A DNA stretch of 64,000 bases from Cytophagales bacterium (GTDB lineage: Bacteria; Bacteroidota; Bacteroidia; Cytophagales; Cyclobacteriaceae), in NCBI GenBank assembly GCA_033344775.1, contig JAWPMT010000006.1:124001-188000 (forward strand), written 5' to 3'. This document shows positions 25,122-34,924 of this stretch, one piece after another. The position numbers were made by a program, and so were the translations under genes. The notes beneath the pieces were generated by a model. It did no database searches. It saw only the letters and a list, made by a program, of their open reading frames with translations, and had not been told where the DNA came from. How positions within the stretch are numbered: position 1 is the first letter of the stretch; each line of letters opens with the position of its first letter.

Positions 25122-25973
25122 ATGAGAACCGACCTAATCGCCCTGTTGCTGACCGTCGTAGCTTGTGGGCCTACACTCAAAGACCTGCCCTTAAGCTCCA
25201 GGTTTTCTGAAAAAGAAATCATTGGTCAATCCAATGATGCCAGACTCCAGGAAGCCAGCGGACTTGCAGTTTCATTCAAAAACCCCGGCCACCTCTGGAC
25301 GCATAATGACAGTGGCGGTAAACCGGAATTGTACCTCATCAATGAAAAAGGAGACGTGGCCATGACGGCTCGCCTGAAAGGTGCAAAAAACCGAGATTGG
25401 GAAGATATCGCCATCTCCCGCGATGGATCAGGGTATGTCTTCATCGGTGAAATCGGTGATAACAATGCCGTTCACGAATCCCTGACTATTTACCGGATTG
25501 TAGAACCCGCTATAGACAGCACCAATAAAAAAAAGGTGAATTATGACCAAATGACCATCCAATATGAGGAAGGTGCCCGGGATGCTGAGACCCTGATGGT
25601 CGATCCATTTACTAAAAATTTGATTTTGCTCACCAAAAGAGAAGATAACATCCTGGTGTACTCCTTTGCTTTTGAAGCTGGAACATCTAAAGTAATCGCT
25701 TCAAAAGGAACGATGCCGCTCACGTGGCTTACCGCCGGAGACATCAACGCCAAGGGAGACATACTCATCAAAAATTACAATCAGGTTTTCTATCTTGAGA
25801 ACAAAAACAAAACTCCAATCGTGGAACTCCTGCTCAATGGAAAGCCAGAATTGATCGACTATGAAGTCGAAAAACAAGGTGAAGCCTTGACGTGGAGTCT
25901 TGAAGGCAACAGTTTTTTCTTATTGAGTGAGTGGAATGATGATCAGCCTCAACCACTTTATCGATACTACTAG
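25122..25973 (+). CDS. Beta-propeller-like lipoprotein (283 aa)
   Basis: The N-terminus is a short lipoprotein leader (MRTDLIALLLTVVACGPT) with the acyl-Cys at residue 15. The mature chain has repeated strand motifs of a propeller. These include EASGLAVSFKNPGHLWTHNDSGG, the conserved RDWEDIAI and GEIGDNNA pair, TIQYEEGARDAETLMVDP, then LTWLTAGDINAKGDILIKNY, ending GEALTWSLEGNSFFLLSEW. Asp/Asn-rich turns suggest metal binding, but this is inference. Homologues are common but uncharacterised. It is followed after about 35 bases by another plus-strand gene. Confidence 0.75.
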   Translation: MRTDLIALLLTVVACGPTLKDLPLSSRFSEKEIIGQSNDARLQEASGLAVSFKNPGHLWTHNDSGGKPELYLINEKGDVAMTARLKGAKNRDWEDIAISRDGSGYVFIGEIGDNNAVHESLTIYRIVEPAIDSTNKKKVNYDQMTIQYEEGARDAETLMVDPFTKNLILLTKREDNILVYSFAFEAGTSKVIASKGTMPLTWLTAGDINAKGDILIKNYNQVFYLENKNKTPIVELLLNGKPELIDYEVEKQGEALTWSLEGNSFFLLSEWNDDQPQPLYRYY

Positions 25974-26007
25974 CATGATCAAGCACTGTCAACATAACTA
26001 AGCAATT

Positions 26008-26556
26008 ATGGTCCATTTACTTAGAAATGGAACATTCATCGCTCCATTTTACGTCTTCATCAAATGCCCTGAATCTCATACCTCCGGAGTTCTTAATGCA
26101 CTAAAGTTGTCCGAATGGAAGTTGTCTGATGGGCCACTTGGCCAGTCTTTTCATAAGGATCATCGTCATTTTTATCTCGCACGGTCTAAAGAATGGCTTC
26201 ACCTGATGGATGATGGTTATTACACCTTGTGGAACGACCAGAACTTTAGAGAAAGGATTCCCAAATTAAGTCGGCACTTCCCAATTTTCGCTTGTTGGGT
26301 AGGTGATACGGAAGACTCCTTTGGTTTTCAGCTTTTTCTTAAAGAAAAGCTAGTGCGAGAGTACATCGTAGAAGACCCTGATTTCAATAGGATATTGACC
26401 GCTCGTTACCAGGGAAAACGACTTTCGATTGAAAAAAGGGCCTTGAAACAAAAAGACGCAGAAGACAAAATAATTGCAATGGCCAAAGGGCTTGGCGTGA
26501 ATGTGGAGCATAATCCGGACGAAATCAGGGCTTATTTTAAGAAGATTGGTGGTTGA
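26008..26556 (+). CDS. Hypothetical protein (182 aa)
   Basis: A soluble-looking 182-residue protein with no signal peptide. It has aromatic and charged patches (HKDHRHFYLARSKEWLHLMD, YYTLWNDQNFRERIPKLSRH), a middle strand region (IFACWVGDTEDSFGFQLFL) and a C-terminal basic helix pair ending DEIRAYFKKIGG. I recognise no family. It starts about 35 bases after the lipoprotein gene, so an operon with it is possible. The composition is coding-like throughout and there is no competing frame. Confidence 0.6.
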   Translation: MVHLLRNGTFIAPFYVFIKCPESHTSGVLNALKLSEWKLSDGPLGQSFHKDHRHFYLARSKEWLHLMDDGYYTLWNDQNFRERIPKLSRHFPIFACWVGDTEDSFGFQLFLKEKLVREYIVEDPDFNRILTARYQGKRLSIEKRALKQKDAEDKIIAMAKGLGVNVEHNPDEIRAYFKKIGG

Positions 26557-26583
26557 ATTCAGTACGTGGATAAACGCGTAAAT

Positions 26584-26655
26584 GAGATACCGGTCTTTTT
26601 TCAGCTTATTCGGAATTTAAGCTGAAAAAAACCCTGACCGGGCGTCCGGCATGGA
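26584..26655 (+). repeat. Intergenic repeat copy B (partner at 12668)
   Basis: Starts GAGATACCGGTCTTTTTTCA, then GCTTATTCGGAATTTAAGCTGAAAAAA-type blocks and a CCGGCATG tail. It matches copy A at 12668-12725 in the opposite orientation, with an extra insertion before the tail. The AGCTGAAAAAA and TTTTTTCAGCTT blocks form a 12-base hairpin. It is located in the gap between the hypothetical gene and convergent mutS. Confidence 0.6.
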
Positions 26656-26723
26656 CGCGCTTATCAGCAAATTTTGAATTGTCAAATTGACTGAGTGTCC
26701 CCGAGGCTCTCGAAGTGTGACAA

Positions 26724-29336
26724 TTACTTCCCTTTCAAAATATCCTTAAGCTTATTCAATTTGAGTAAGGCCTCAACCGGAGAAATGGTATTGATGTCAA
26801 TCTCTCCTAAAGCTTTGACGAGTTCTTCAAATTTTGGATCGGCTTCAAAAAGGTTGAGTTGGAACTGACTGCTGGGAATATCCTCGATCTTTTTCTGGTC
26901 TCCTTTTGGGAGTTTTTCCTTTTCCAGATAATGAAGGATCTCATTGGAGCGGATCACCACTTCATTGGGCATCCCTGCCATCTGGGCTACATGGATACCA
27001 AAGCTGTGCTCGCTTCCGCCCTCTACCAGTTTTCTTAAGAAGACCACTTTATTTTCCAGCTCCTTCACGGACACATTGAAATTCTTGACCCTTGGCATTT
27101 CTTTGGCCAGGTCATTCAATTCATGATAATGGGTTGCGAAAAGGGTCTTGGCCTTGTATTTTGGATGGTTGTGCAAATGTTCGACAATGGACCAGGCGAT
27201 GGAAATCCCGTCGTAAGTACTCGTACCTCGACCGATCTCATCCATGATCACCAGGCTGTTTTCGCTCAAATTGTTGAGGATACTAGCAGTCTCCGTCATT
27301 TCAACCATGAAAGTAGATTCACCTCGAGAAAGATTATCCGAGGCTCCAACCCGGGTAAATATTTTATCAACAATGCCGACTTTGGCGTATCCAGCTGGCA
27401 CGAAACAGCCGACTTGAGCCATCAACGCGATCAATGCTGTTTGACGAAGCAGCGCTGACTTACCTGCCATGTTGGGTCCGGTAATGATGATCACCTGCTG
27501 AGATTCACTGTCCAAATACACATCATTAGGTACATAGGACTCACCGTGAGGAAGCGACTTCTCAATGACCGGGTGACGACCTTGCTTGATGTCAAGCACC
27601 GATTCATTGGATAACGAAGGCTTTACATAATGATTTTGCTTGGCCAGAGAGGCAAAATTGCTCAGACAATCAAGGGTAGCCAGTACTTGCGCATTCTGCT
27701 GGACGGGATTGATGAACTCGGAAGCATGTGCCACCAATTCATTGTACAATTTGGTCTCAATGACCAGAATCCGATCCTCCGCATTGAGGATCTTTTCTTC
27801 ATATGTCTTGAGTTCATCCGTGATGTATCTCTCCGCATTGACCAGCGTCTGTTTTCGGATCCACTCCGGCGGCACCTTGTCTTTGTGCGAATTAGTTACC
27901 TCTAAATAGTACCCAAAGACTTTATTATAGGCGATCTTCAACGAGGAAATGCCTGTCTTCTCCATCTCTCGCTCCTTGATCTGAAGGAGATAATCCTTTC
28001 CGGAGTGAGAAATTTTTCGCAGCTCATCCAACTCATCATTGATTCCATCCTGGATCAGCCCACCCTGATTGACCAGCATCGGCGCATCTTCTTTGAGTTT
28101 TTCGTCAATTTCATTGGTCAACGTCTCGCACAAATTGAGCTGATCTGCAATCCGATGGAATACCTTGGTTTCCGAAGCACGCAATGCCTCTAAAATAGGA
28201 GCAATACTTTTCAAGCTTTTCTTCAGCTGGAGCATTTCCCGTGGATTGATCCTCGCTGTAGCCACTTTGGAAATTAACCTTTCCAGGTCAGCCATTTGTT
28301 TGAGTTGCTCTACGATCTTTTCCAGCAATTCTTCTTCATCGAGTAGTGCCTCTACCGTGTTTAGTCGGCCTTCAATCTGTTCGCGGTTCTTCAACGGCAA
28401 CACCAGCCACCTCCTCAATAAACGGCTACCCATGGCTGTAACAACCTGATCGAGGATATCAATCAGCGCGGTTCCATCGGGTTGATTAGATTGCACCAGT
28501 TCCAGGTTGCGAACGGTGAACTTGTCCAACCACATGTATTTGTCCTCCTCTAATCGTGAGATCGAAGTGATATGTCCTACTTCTTTGTGCTCCGTGGCAT
28601 CCAAATAATGCAAAATTGCCCCGGCAGCAATGATCGCATTCGATAGTTCCTCAATGCCAAAGCCTTTCAAAGAATTGGTTTTGAAGTGTTGGATCAGCTT
28701 TTCGTATCCGAAATCGTAGGTATAAATCCAGTCGTCCAGTGCCAGGTCATTGTAATGATCGCCAAAGGCAGCATCGTAATGGTCCCGCTCGGCTTTTGAA
28801 TAAATGATCTCGGCGGGTTGAAACCCCTGGATCATCTTATCCAGATAGGGCTTATCCCCTTCGGTGACGAAAAACTCCCCCGTCGAAAGGTCCAGAAAAG
28901 CGATTCCTACACCATCTCGGGTATAGTGAATAGAAGCGAGGTAATTGTTTCTTTTTTGCTCCAGTACATTGTCATTCATGGACAAGCCTGGCGTAACCAA
29001 CTCCGTAACCCCTCTTTTTACAATCCCCTTCACCGTTTTGGGGTCCTCCAACTGATCACAGATGGCTACCCGATGACCCGCACGAACCAATCGGGGCAAG
29101 TAGGAATCCAGGGAATGATGCGGGAATCCTGCCAGGGCTACCTCAGAAGCAGAACCATTCGACCTTTTCGTCAGAATAATATCCAGCACCTTGCTGGCAG
29201 TAACCGCATCGTCGGCAAACGTCTCATAAAAGTCGCCTACTCGAAACAACAATAGTGCTCCGGGGTACTTTGCCTTAATGGCATTGTACTGCTTCATTAA
29301 GGGAGTTTCCTTGGCTTTGGCTTTGGTCTTTGCCAT
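26724..29336 (-). CDS. mutS: DNA mismatch repair protein MutS (870 aa)
   Basis: MutS recognises mismatches and small loops and recruits MutL using ATP. The mismatch-reading Phe-x-Glu is in GDFYETF (F36-Y37-E38). The connector and lever domains follow, including TAMGSRLLRRWLVLPL near 300. The C-terminal ATPase has Walker A GPNMAGKS (620-627), Walker B LVIMDE (695-700) and the signature TFMVEMTETASIL, followed by THYHEL. The length of 870 is normal for MutS1. The N-terminal MAKTKAKAKETPLMKQY start at 29336 is in the right place relative to the mismatch-binding domain. Confidence 0.97.
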   Translation of the reverse strand: MAKTKAKAKETPLMKQYNAIKAKYPGALLLFRVGDFYETFADDAVTASKVLDIILTKRSNGSASEVALAGFPHHSLDSYLPRLVRAGHRVAICDQLEDPKTVKGIVKRGVTELVTPGLSMNDNVLEQKRNNYLASIHYTRDGVGIAFLDLSTGEFFVTEGDKPYLDKMIQGFQPAEIIYSKAERDHYDAAFGDHYNDLALDDWIYTYDFGYEKLIQHFKTNSLKGFGIEELSNAIIAAGAILHYLDATEHKEVGHITSISRLEEDKYMWLDKFTVRNLELVQSNQPDGTALIDILDQVVTAMGSRLLRRWLVLPLKNREQIEGRLNTVEALLDEEELLEKIVEQLKQMADLERLISKVATARINPREMLQLKKSLKSIAPILEALRASETKVFHRIADQLNLCETLTNEIDEKLKEDAPMLVNQGGLIQDGINDELDELRKISHSGKDYLLQIKEREMEKTGISSLKIAYNKVFGYYLEVTNSHKDKVPPEWIRKQTLVNAERYITDELKTYEEKILNAEDRILVIETKLYNELVAHASEFINPVQQNAQVLATLDCLSNFASLAKQNHYVKPSLSNESVLDIKQGRHPVIEKSLPHGESYVPNDVYLDSESQQVIIITGPNMAGKSALLRQTALIALMAQVGCFVPAGYAKVGIVDKIFTRVGASDNLSRGESTFMVEMTETASILNNLSENSLVIMDEIGRGTSTYDGISIAWSIVEHLHNHPKYKAKTLFATHYHELNDLAKEMPRVKNFNVSVKELENKVVFLRKLVEGGSEHSFGIHVAQMAGMPNEVVIRSNEILHYLEKEKLPKGDQKKIEDIPSSQFQLNLFEADPKFEELVKALGEIDINTISPVEALLKLNKLKDILKGK

Positions 29337-29724
29337 CAGTAGGTCAGTGGTGGTTTATTGCAAAATGGATGATCAGCAATATTAACCTGTTTGGAGATCA
29401 AAAAAGAGGATCTGCCCCAATGGAATTGATGTGTTATGGGAATTTATTTCTTACCCCGCTTTTCTAAGAATAGTAGATGAGAATAAAATTCTTTTTCTCC
29501 AAAGATGATGGGTGCCTTTAACTGTTAATTAACCTTAAACGCATATCCAAGCATAATTTTTTTCTGTTTTTCTGTACTTCTCTGGTGTTTTATTACAAAA
29601 ACGGCTAAATGCTAGTAAAAATCCATGTCATTCTTTGGTCTCTTAGAGAAAATCGATAATCTTCCTTTTTTTTAATTGCCGCCTGGCAAATTCATTTTTT
29701 CAACAAACTCAAAATTTCCAAACC
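29337..29724. other. Intergenic region upstream of the SusC gene
   Basis: About 390 bases shared by the divergent mutS and SusC genes. It has no coding frame and no repeat copy. It is AT-rich with several T-runs (for example around 29560 and 29665), expected of a strong Bacteroidota promoter region and long leader, but no consensus -7/-33 pair could be assigned with confidence. Confidence 0.5.
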
Positions 29725-32664
29725 ATGAAGAAAATTTACTGGCAATTCAGTTGGGTCTTTCTGCTGCTCCTTTCGGTGCAAGTAGCGTGGGCTCAAACGA
29801 CCGTATCCGGTCGGGTAACGGATAAAAATACCGGTGACGGACTCCCGGGTGTTACCGTGATCGTGAAAGGAACCACCGTAGGAACAACTACTACGGTCAG
29901 CGGAGATTACAGCATCAGTGTGCCATCAGGCTCAGACATATTAGTATTCTCTTTCATCGGCTTTGCCGCGCAAGAAAAGGAAATAACCGGAGGAACACTG
30001 GACGTTCAACTTTCTGAAGACGTAACGAACCTTGAAGAGGTGGTAGTCACGGGTCTTGCTTCCAACATCAAACGTTCCAATCTTGCGAACAATGTTTCCA
30101 CTGTAAATGCTAAAGCGCTGACAGGAACCACGACCGGTGCCACCCTGGATGGGGCACTTTATGGCAAAATGACCGGGGTGAACATTAACTCAGCAGGTGG
30201 TGCTCCCGGAGGACAAACCGCTATGAGGCTGAGAGGAATATCTTCACTTTCCGGCAACAACCAGCCGTTGTTTATCGTGGATGGGGTTTACATCAGCAAC
30301 ACCCAACTGACTAATGGTTCTTCTGTGGCTTCTGGTGCCAATGCCGGCAGAGAAGAAGGTGGGTCGAACCGGGTTTCTGACATTAATCCTGAGGACATTG
30401 AAAGCATTGAAATCCTTAAGGGCGCTTCCGCTGCAGCCATTTATGGGACGCGTGCTAATGCCGGGGTTGTGATCATCAATACGAAGCGAGGTACCGATGG
30501 TAAAACTCAAATTCGATTCGATCAGGATTTTGGTTTCAATACGATACAAAACTTCGCTGGAAGAAGAACCTTTACTGAGGAGACAGTTGCAGCTCAGTTT
30601 GGTGCCGGAGAAGTGGCCAACTTCCGAGCTGCACAGCAAGCTGGGCGTATTTTCAACTACGAAGAGGAGCTGTATGGTGAAGAAGGGTTCATTTCTGATT
30701 CCAGGCTCTCTATTTCTGGAGGAAATGACAAAACCAAGTTCTACTTCAATACCAGCCGTCGCGATGAAGATGGCATCATGAAAAGAACTGGCTACGATCG
30801 AACTTCCATTCGATTGAACCTGGATCACAAAATCTCAGATGATCTGAAGATTGGATTTTCTTCCAACTACGTGAATAGTACTGCCGCACGAGGACCTGTA
30901 GGTAATGAAAACAATGGTGGATTCAGTGTTGGTTACAACCTGGCACTGGTTACTGCCGATTGGGAAGACCTCTTCCCCGATGAAAACGGCAACTATCCTG
31001 ATGGTCGTTTTGCCGCAACAAACATCATTTTCAACAGGGATCGAATCGACAATGATGAGGAAGTGAATCGATTGTTGCAGGGTGTCAAAGTGGATTATAA
31101 TCTGCTACGTCGAGATAACTTACAAGTGAAACTGGTCGCCAATGGAGGTCTGGACTTCTTCCTTGCCAAAACCTTCGTTTACATTCCGGAAACGCACCAG
31201 GTGCAGCGAAGCACGACCAATGGATTCATCAGTGCAGGGCGAAACAATTCTTTGCAGTACAATTATCAGGCCTTTGCGGTGGTGGACTTCTTTACCGCGA
31301 ACAACATCAGTCTGAATGGTCAGTTTGGTATCTCTTACCTGAATTTCGAAAGTGATGAGACCATCAACCAAACCACACAATTAGTGCCTACCCAAACCAA
31401 CTCGGGTCAGGGTAATGCTTTTAGTACTTTCCAGCGACTCACAGCTGAAGAAGAATTCGGGATCATCGGTCAGGGACAATTCAACTGGGACGACCGTGTA
31501 ATTGCTACAGCTGGTATTCGTTTTGATAAATCGAGCCTGAATGGAGATCCAAATAAATATTTTGCATTCCCCAGAGCATCGGTTGCGGTAAATGTCGCCA
31601 ATTTCGATTTCTGGAGTGTGAGCGCGATGAACTTACTGAAAGTTCGTCTGGCTTATGGTGAAACAGGAAGTAGTGCTCGATTCGGATCTTTATTCACTCC
31701 TCTTGGGGCAACCTCTGTTGGCGGCGTACTGGGCCTTAGCTTACCGAATGTTGGCCAGAATGGATTTGCAGCACAGCTTGGTGACACTAACCTGGAGCCT
31801 GAAACTTCTCAGGAAATTGAGTACGGGATCGACATGGCGTTCCTTGACGGACGTTTCGGACTTGAATTCACCGGTTATCAAAGGGACGTCAAAAACCTGA
31901 TCTATCCTTTCTCGTCCATTCCATTGTCTTCAGGGTTCTCCAATCAGATCCGGACTGATTTCGATCTGAGAAATCGTGGAATTGAGATCGCTTTGAATGC
32001 CAACCCAGTAACCAATTCGTTCCTGAACTGGAATACAACCGTAAGTTGGTGGTACAATGAAGCACAGGTTGACCGACTGGGCATTGGAGAATTCCAGCCT
32101 TCCGGTGAAGGATTTAGCCTGACGTTTGGTAGCTCATTTATTCGTGAAGGAGAAACAGCGACCTCTCTAGCTGCAAATATCGGTGGAGTACCTACCATCA
32201 TCGGCGATGCCGCTCCTGATTTCCAAATGAGCTGGTTCAATGAATTGACCATCGCTAAAAATTTCAACTTGTCCTTCTTGTGGCACTGGAAAGAAGGTGG
32301 CGACGTACTGAACCTGACCAAACTGCTGTCTGACTTTGGTGGGGTCACTCCTGATCTGGATGATCCGGATGTAGTGGCCAACCCACGTTTCGCAACGGAT
32401 GGTGCTCGTGCTTACATCGAAGATGGTACTTACATTCGATTGAGAGAGATCGGATTATATTACAACATTCCTTTGGTCAATGCGGGTCCGCTGCAGCAAG
32501 CAAGAATCGGTGTATCCGGAAAAAACATCCTGACCATCACTGATTACACGAGCTACGATCCTGAAACGTCGGCATTTGGTCCTTCAGGACTGTCTCAGGG
32601 AATTGAAGTTACTCCCTTCCCAAGTGCCAAGCAGTTTTACCTTCACTTAGGTGTCAGATTCTAA
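29725..32664 (+). CDS. SusC/RagA-type TonB-dependent outer membrane transporter (979 aa)
   Basis: SusC proteins import glycans, peptides or other large nutrients across the outer membrane, with a SusD lid. Signal peptide MKKIYWQFSWVFLLLLSVQVAWAQ, then a CarboxypepD_reg domain (SGRVTDKNTGDGLPGVTVIV, about 27-105) and the TonB-box region NLEEVVVTG. The plug domain carries the family motifs SGNNQPLFIVDGVYI and ILKGASAAAIYGTRANAGVVIINTKRG at about 232-255. A 22-strand barrel region runs to the end (KQFYLHLGVRF). There is no STN signalling domain, so no anti-sigma coupling is expected. SusD follows after 13 bases. Confidence 0.97.
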   Translation: MKKIYWQFSWVFLLLLSVQVAWAQTTVSGRVTDKNTGDGLPGVTVIVKGTTVGTTTTVSGDYSISVPSGSDILVFSFIGFAAQEKEITGGTLDVQLSEDVTNLEEVVVTGLASNIKRSNLANNVSTVNAKALTGTTTGATLDGALYGKMTGVNINSAGGAPGGQTAMRLRGISSLSGNNQPLFIVDGVYISNTQLTNGSSVASGANAGREEGGSNRVSDINPEDIESIEILKGASAAAIYGTRANAGVVIINTKRGTDGKTQIRFDQDFGFNTIQNFAGRRTFTEETVAAQFGAGEVANFRAAQQAGRIFNYEEELYGEEGFISDSRLSISGGNDKTKFYFNTSRRDEDGIMKRTGYDRTSIRLNLDHKISDDLKIGFSSNYVNSTAARGPVGNENNGGFSVGYNLALVTADWEDLFPDENGNYPDGRFAATNIIFNRDRIDNDEEVNRLLQGVKVDYNLLRRDNLQVKLVANGGLDFFLAKTFVYIPETHQVQRSTTNGFISAGRNNSLQYNYQAFAVVDFFTANNISLNGQFGISYLNFESDETINQTTQLVPTQTNSGQGNAFSTFQRLTAEEEFGIIGQGQFNWDDRVIATAGIRFDKSSLNGDPNKYFAFPRASVAVNVANFDFWSVSAMNLLKVRLAYGETGSSARFGSLFTPLGATSVGGVLGLSLPNVGQNGFAAQLGDTNLEPETSQEIEYGIDMAFLDGRFGLEFTGYQRDVKNLIYPFSSIPLSSGFSNQIRTDFDLRNRGIEIALNANPVTNSFLNWNTTVSWWYNEAQVDRLGIGEFQPSGEGFSLTFGSSFIREGETATSLAANIGGVPTIIGDAAPDFQMSWFNELTIAKNFNLSFLWHWKEGGDVLNLTKLLSDFGGVTPDLDDPDVVANPRFATDGARAYIEDGTYIRLREIGLYYNIPLVNAGPLQQARIGVSGKNILTITDYTSYDPETSAFGPSGLSQGIEVTPFPSAKQFYLHLGVRF

Positions 32665-32677
32665 ATATTGACTAAAG

Positions 32678-33985
32678 ATGAAAAAATTATCATTAATCAC
32701 TCTATTAAGTCTGGTCTTCATTTTCTCAGGATGTGAGATCGACGAAGTTCCGAATCCTAACGGACCGAACCTATTCGATTTTCTAGGCAACCCAAGTCAG
32801 CAGGACATTGACCTGTTGGTGGCAGGACTGGAAGCTCGTGCCCGGGACGGTGTTGGAGGATTCATTACCGCAACAGGGACTATCTCCAGGGAGTTGTACT
32901 TTTTCAACTCATCGGACCCTACAACTACGGAAACCTTGCCCGGAAAAGACGGAGCTACCCTAAATGGGTCTGAGCCGCAACTTACAGGTACCATGTTTGC
33001 TCGCTATCAGGCAGTCAAGAGTGCCGAGTTCATCCTTGATGCGGTGGAAGTAACCAGTGCCGTTCTAACCGAAGCTCAACGGGATGGTTATCGTGGTGTT
33101 GCCAATACGTTCAAAGGTCTCATGCTCCTGGATGTCCTGGATCTGTTGAATTCTAACGGCGTTCGTGTAGATGTTCGCGACCCTGAAAACCTGGGACCTT
33201 ATTTGTCCCGAACGGAAGGTTTCGCAGCTATTCGATCCATCCTAGATGAAGGATTTAATCAGTTACAAGGTGGTGAATTCTTGTTCCAGCTTTCTTCAGG
33301 ATTCGCTGGCTTTGATACTCCAGCCACTTTTGCACAATTCAATCGTGCGGTAGCTGCCCGAGTTGCGATCCATCAGGGAGACTATGCGGGTGCCCTGAGC
33401 CTGGTACAGGCTTCTTTTTTGGATATCGCCGGTGACTTGACCGTAGGTCCTAAGCGCGTTTATGGCAATAGCGGTTTTGAAGTGCAGAACCCGATCTTCA
33501 AAGCCCCTCAACAAAGTGGAGATCAGTTTATTGTAAACAATCGAATGATTTCGGACATTCAGGCCGGAGATACCCGTATCAGTAAGTTTCGAATGAGAAA
33601 TGATCCGGTGGGAAGAGATGGTCTGAATGGCACGCATGAGATTGCCCTTTATGCTACAGCGACTTCTCCGAAGGACCATATCCGAAACGAGGAACTGGTA
33701 CTGATCTACGCTGAAGCCAATATCCAGCAAGGCAATTTTGCTGATGCCATCACAGCATTGAATGCCATTCGTAATGCTTACGGTCTGGGGGATTATGCAG
33801 GTGCCGGTGCAGAAGCCGATCTGATCGATGAGATGCTGTACAACAGAACGTATTCATTGTGGGCAGAAGGCCATGCGATGTTTGACCTGAGGAGATATGG
33901 TCGATTAAATGACACCTTCTTGCCAAATGACAGAGCGGGAGACATCATCCACACGGAGTTCCCAATTCCTCCTTTTGAACAATAA
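32678..33985 (+). CDS. SusD/RagB family nutrient-binding lipoprotein (435 aa)
   Basis: The surface lipoprotein lid of the preceding SusC transporter. Lipobox FIFSGC with acyl-Cys19; the mature part shows the TPR-like helical scaffold. The end motifs AITALNAIRNAYGLGDY, LIDEMLYNRTYSLWAEGHAMFDLRRYGRL and the tail HTEFPIPPFEQ are characteristic SusD signatures. The shorter length (435) than many SusD proteins (about 500-550) fits RagB-type members. It is followed by a strong terminator, so the operon contains just these two genes. Confidence 0.95.
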   Translation: MKKLSLITLLSLVFIFSGCEIDEVPNPNGPNLFDFLGNPSQQDIDLLVAGLEARARDGVGGFITATGTISRELYFFNSSDPTTTETLPGKDGATLNGSEPQLTGTMFARYQAVKSAEFILDAVEVTSAVLTEAQRDGYRGVANTFKGLMLLDVLDLLNSNGVRVDVRDPENLGPYLSRTEGFAAIRSILDEGFNQLQGGEFLFQLSSGFAGFDTPATFAQFNRAVAARVAIHQGDYAGALSLVQASFLDIAGDLTVGPKRVYGNSGFEVQNPIFKAPQQSGDQFIVNNRMISDIQAGDTRISKFRMRNDPVGRDGLNGTHEIALYATATSPKDHIRNEELVLIYAEANIQQGNFADAITALNAIRNAYGLGDYAGAGAEADLIDEMLYNRTYSLWAEGHAMFDLRRYGRLNDTFLPNDRAGDIIHTEFPIPPFEQ

Positions 33986-34004
33986 TCATACTATTACATA
34001 ATTT

Positions 34005-34037
34005 AAAAAGCGGTGCCAGGAGGTACCGCTTTTTTTG
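34005..34037 (+). terminator. Rho-independent terminator of the SusCD operon
   Basis: AAAAAGCGGTGCC and GGTACCGCTTTTTTT are near-perfect arms around AGGA, ending in a T-run, 20 bases after the SusD stop. Confidence 0.88.
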
Positions 34038-34204
34038 CGTTCAAAACCTAAAGATTATTTCAAGGAATCTGATCTGGAATATTATCTCCTGTGGCAGATA
34101 CCGGCACTAAGACCAATATATCCAGCACTACCAAATATCATTAGAAGCCTACCTTATCAGCTGACTGGTTTACTGATCAACAGCAGATATCATAATTTCG
34201 CAAG

Positions 34205-34750
34205 GTGAGAAAACTGAAAAACGAAGAGCTGGGCCGCCTATCAGTAGAGGAATTCAAAGCCGCCAAAAAACTCAATGCCTGCCTGGTACTGGATAACATC
34301 CGCAGTATGAACAACATTGGGTCTGCGTTCCGAACCGGTGACGCCTTCCGCATCGAAAAGATCTACCTGACGGGGATTTCTGCCACACCTCCCCACCGAG
34401 ATATCCACAAAACAGCCCTCGGTGCAACCGACTCAGTAGACTGGGAACATGTAAAGGATACACTCGAATTGATCAAACGCCTTCGAGAAGAAGGATATCA
34501 GATCGTTGCACTGGAACAGGCCGAAAACAGCATGACTTTGGAGGCATTTGAGCCTGATCCAGACAAGAAATATGCCATCGTTTTTGGTAACGAAGTATTC
34601 GGGGTAGATCAGGAAGTAGTTTCTCAATCAGACATTTGTGTCGAAATTCCACAGTTCGGGACCAAGCATTCACTCAACATCTCGGTAAGCATTGGCGTCA
34701 TTCTTTGGGATTTTTTCTCAAAAATAAAGCCTTCATTTACAGATAGTTAG
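34205..34750 (+). CDS. SpoU/TrmH-family RNA 2'-O-methyltransferase (181 aa)
   Basis: Starts with GTG. The SPOUT-knot motifs are clear: NIRSMNNIGSAFRTGDAF (motif 1) at about 31-48, YAIVFGNEVFGVDQEVV (motif 2) at about 129-145 and IPQFGTKHSLNISVSIGVILWDF (motif 3) near 155-175. These enzymes transfer a methyl group from S-adenosylmethionine to a ribose 2'-OH in tRNA or rRNA. The short length without an N-terminal L30-like domain suggests a tRNA enzyme of the TrmH/TrmL kind, but the target base is unknown. Single gene. Confidence 0.9.
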   Translation: MRKLKNEELGRLSVEEFKAAKKLNACLVLDNIRSMNNIGSAFRTGDAFRIEKIYLTGISATPPHRDIHKTALGATDSVDWEHVKDTLELIKRLREEGYQIVALEQAENSMTLEAFEPDPDKKYAIVFGNEVFGVDQEVVSQSDICVEIPQFGTKHSLNISVSIGVILWDFFSKIKPSFTDS

Positions 34751-34924
34751 GGCCCTTTCTCCTTATTAAGCAAAGTTTTTTCACGTCGTTCCCTTTCAAA
34801 ACCGGGAATACTTCAAGACTTACAAGTCTTCTAGTTAGGGAAGGTACAATCACGCTGTTAACAATTGTACTTTATGAATTAAAAATATAACTTTAGATAG
34901 CTTAATAAATAAACTTGCCGTATT

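Noticed and set aside
29725-33985. Polysaccharide utilisation locus
   Set aside because: Only SusC and SusD are present; no carbohydrate-active enzyme or sensor-regulator is adjacent, so a PUL call would be unsupported.
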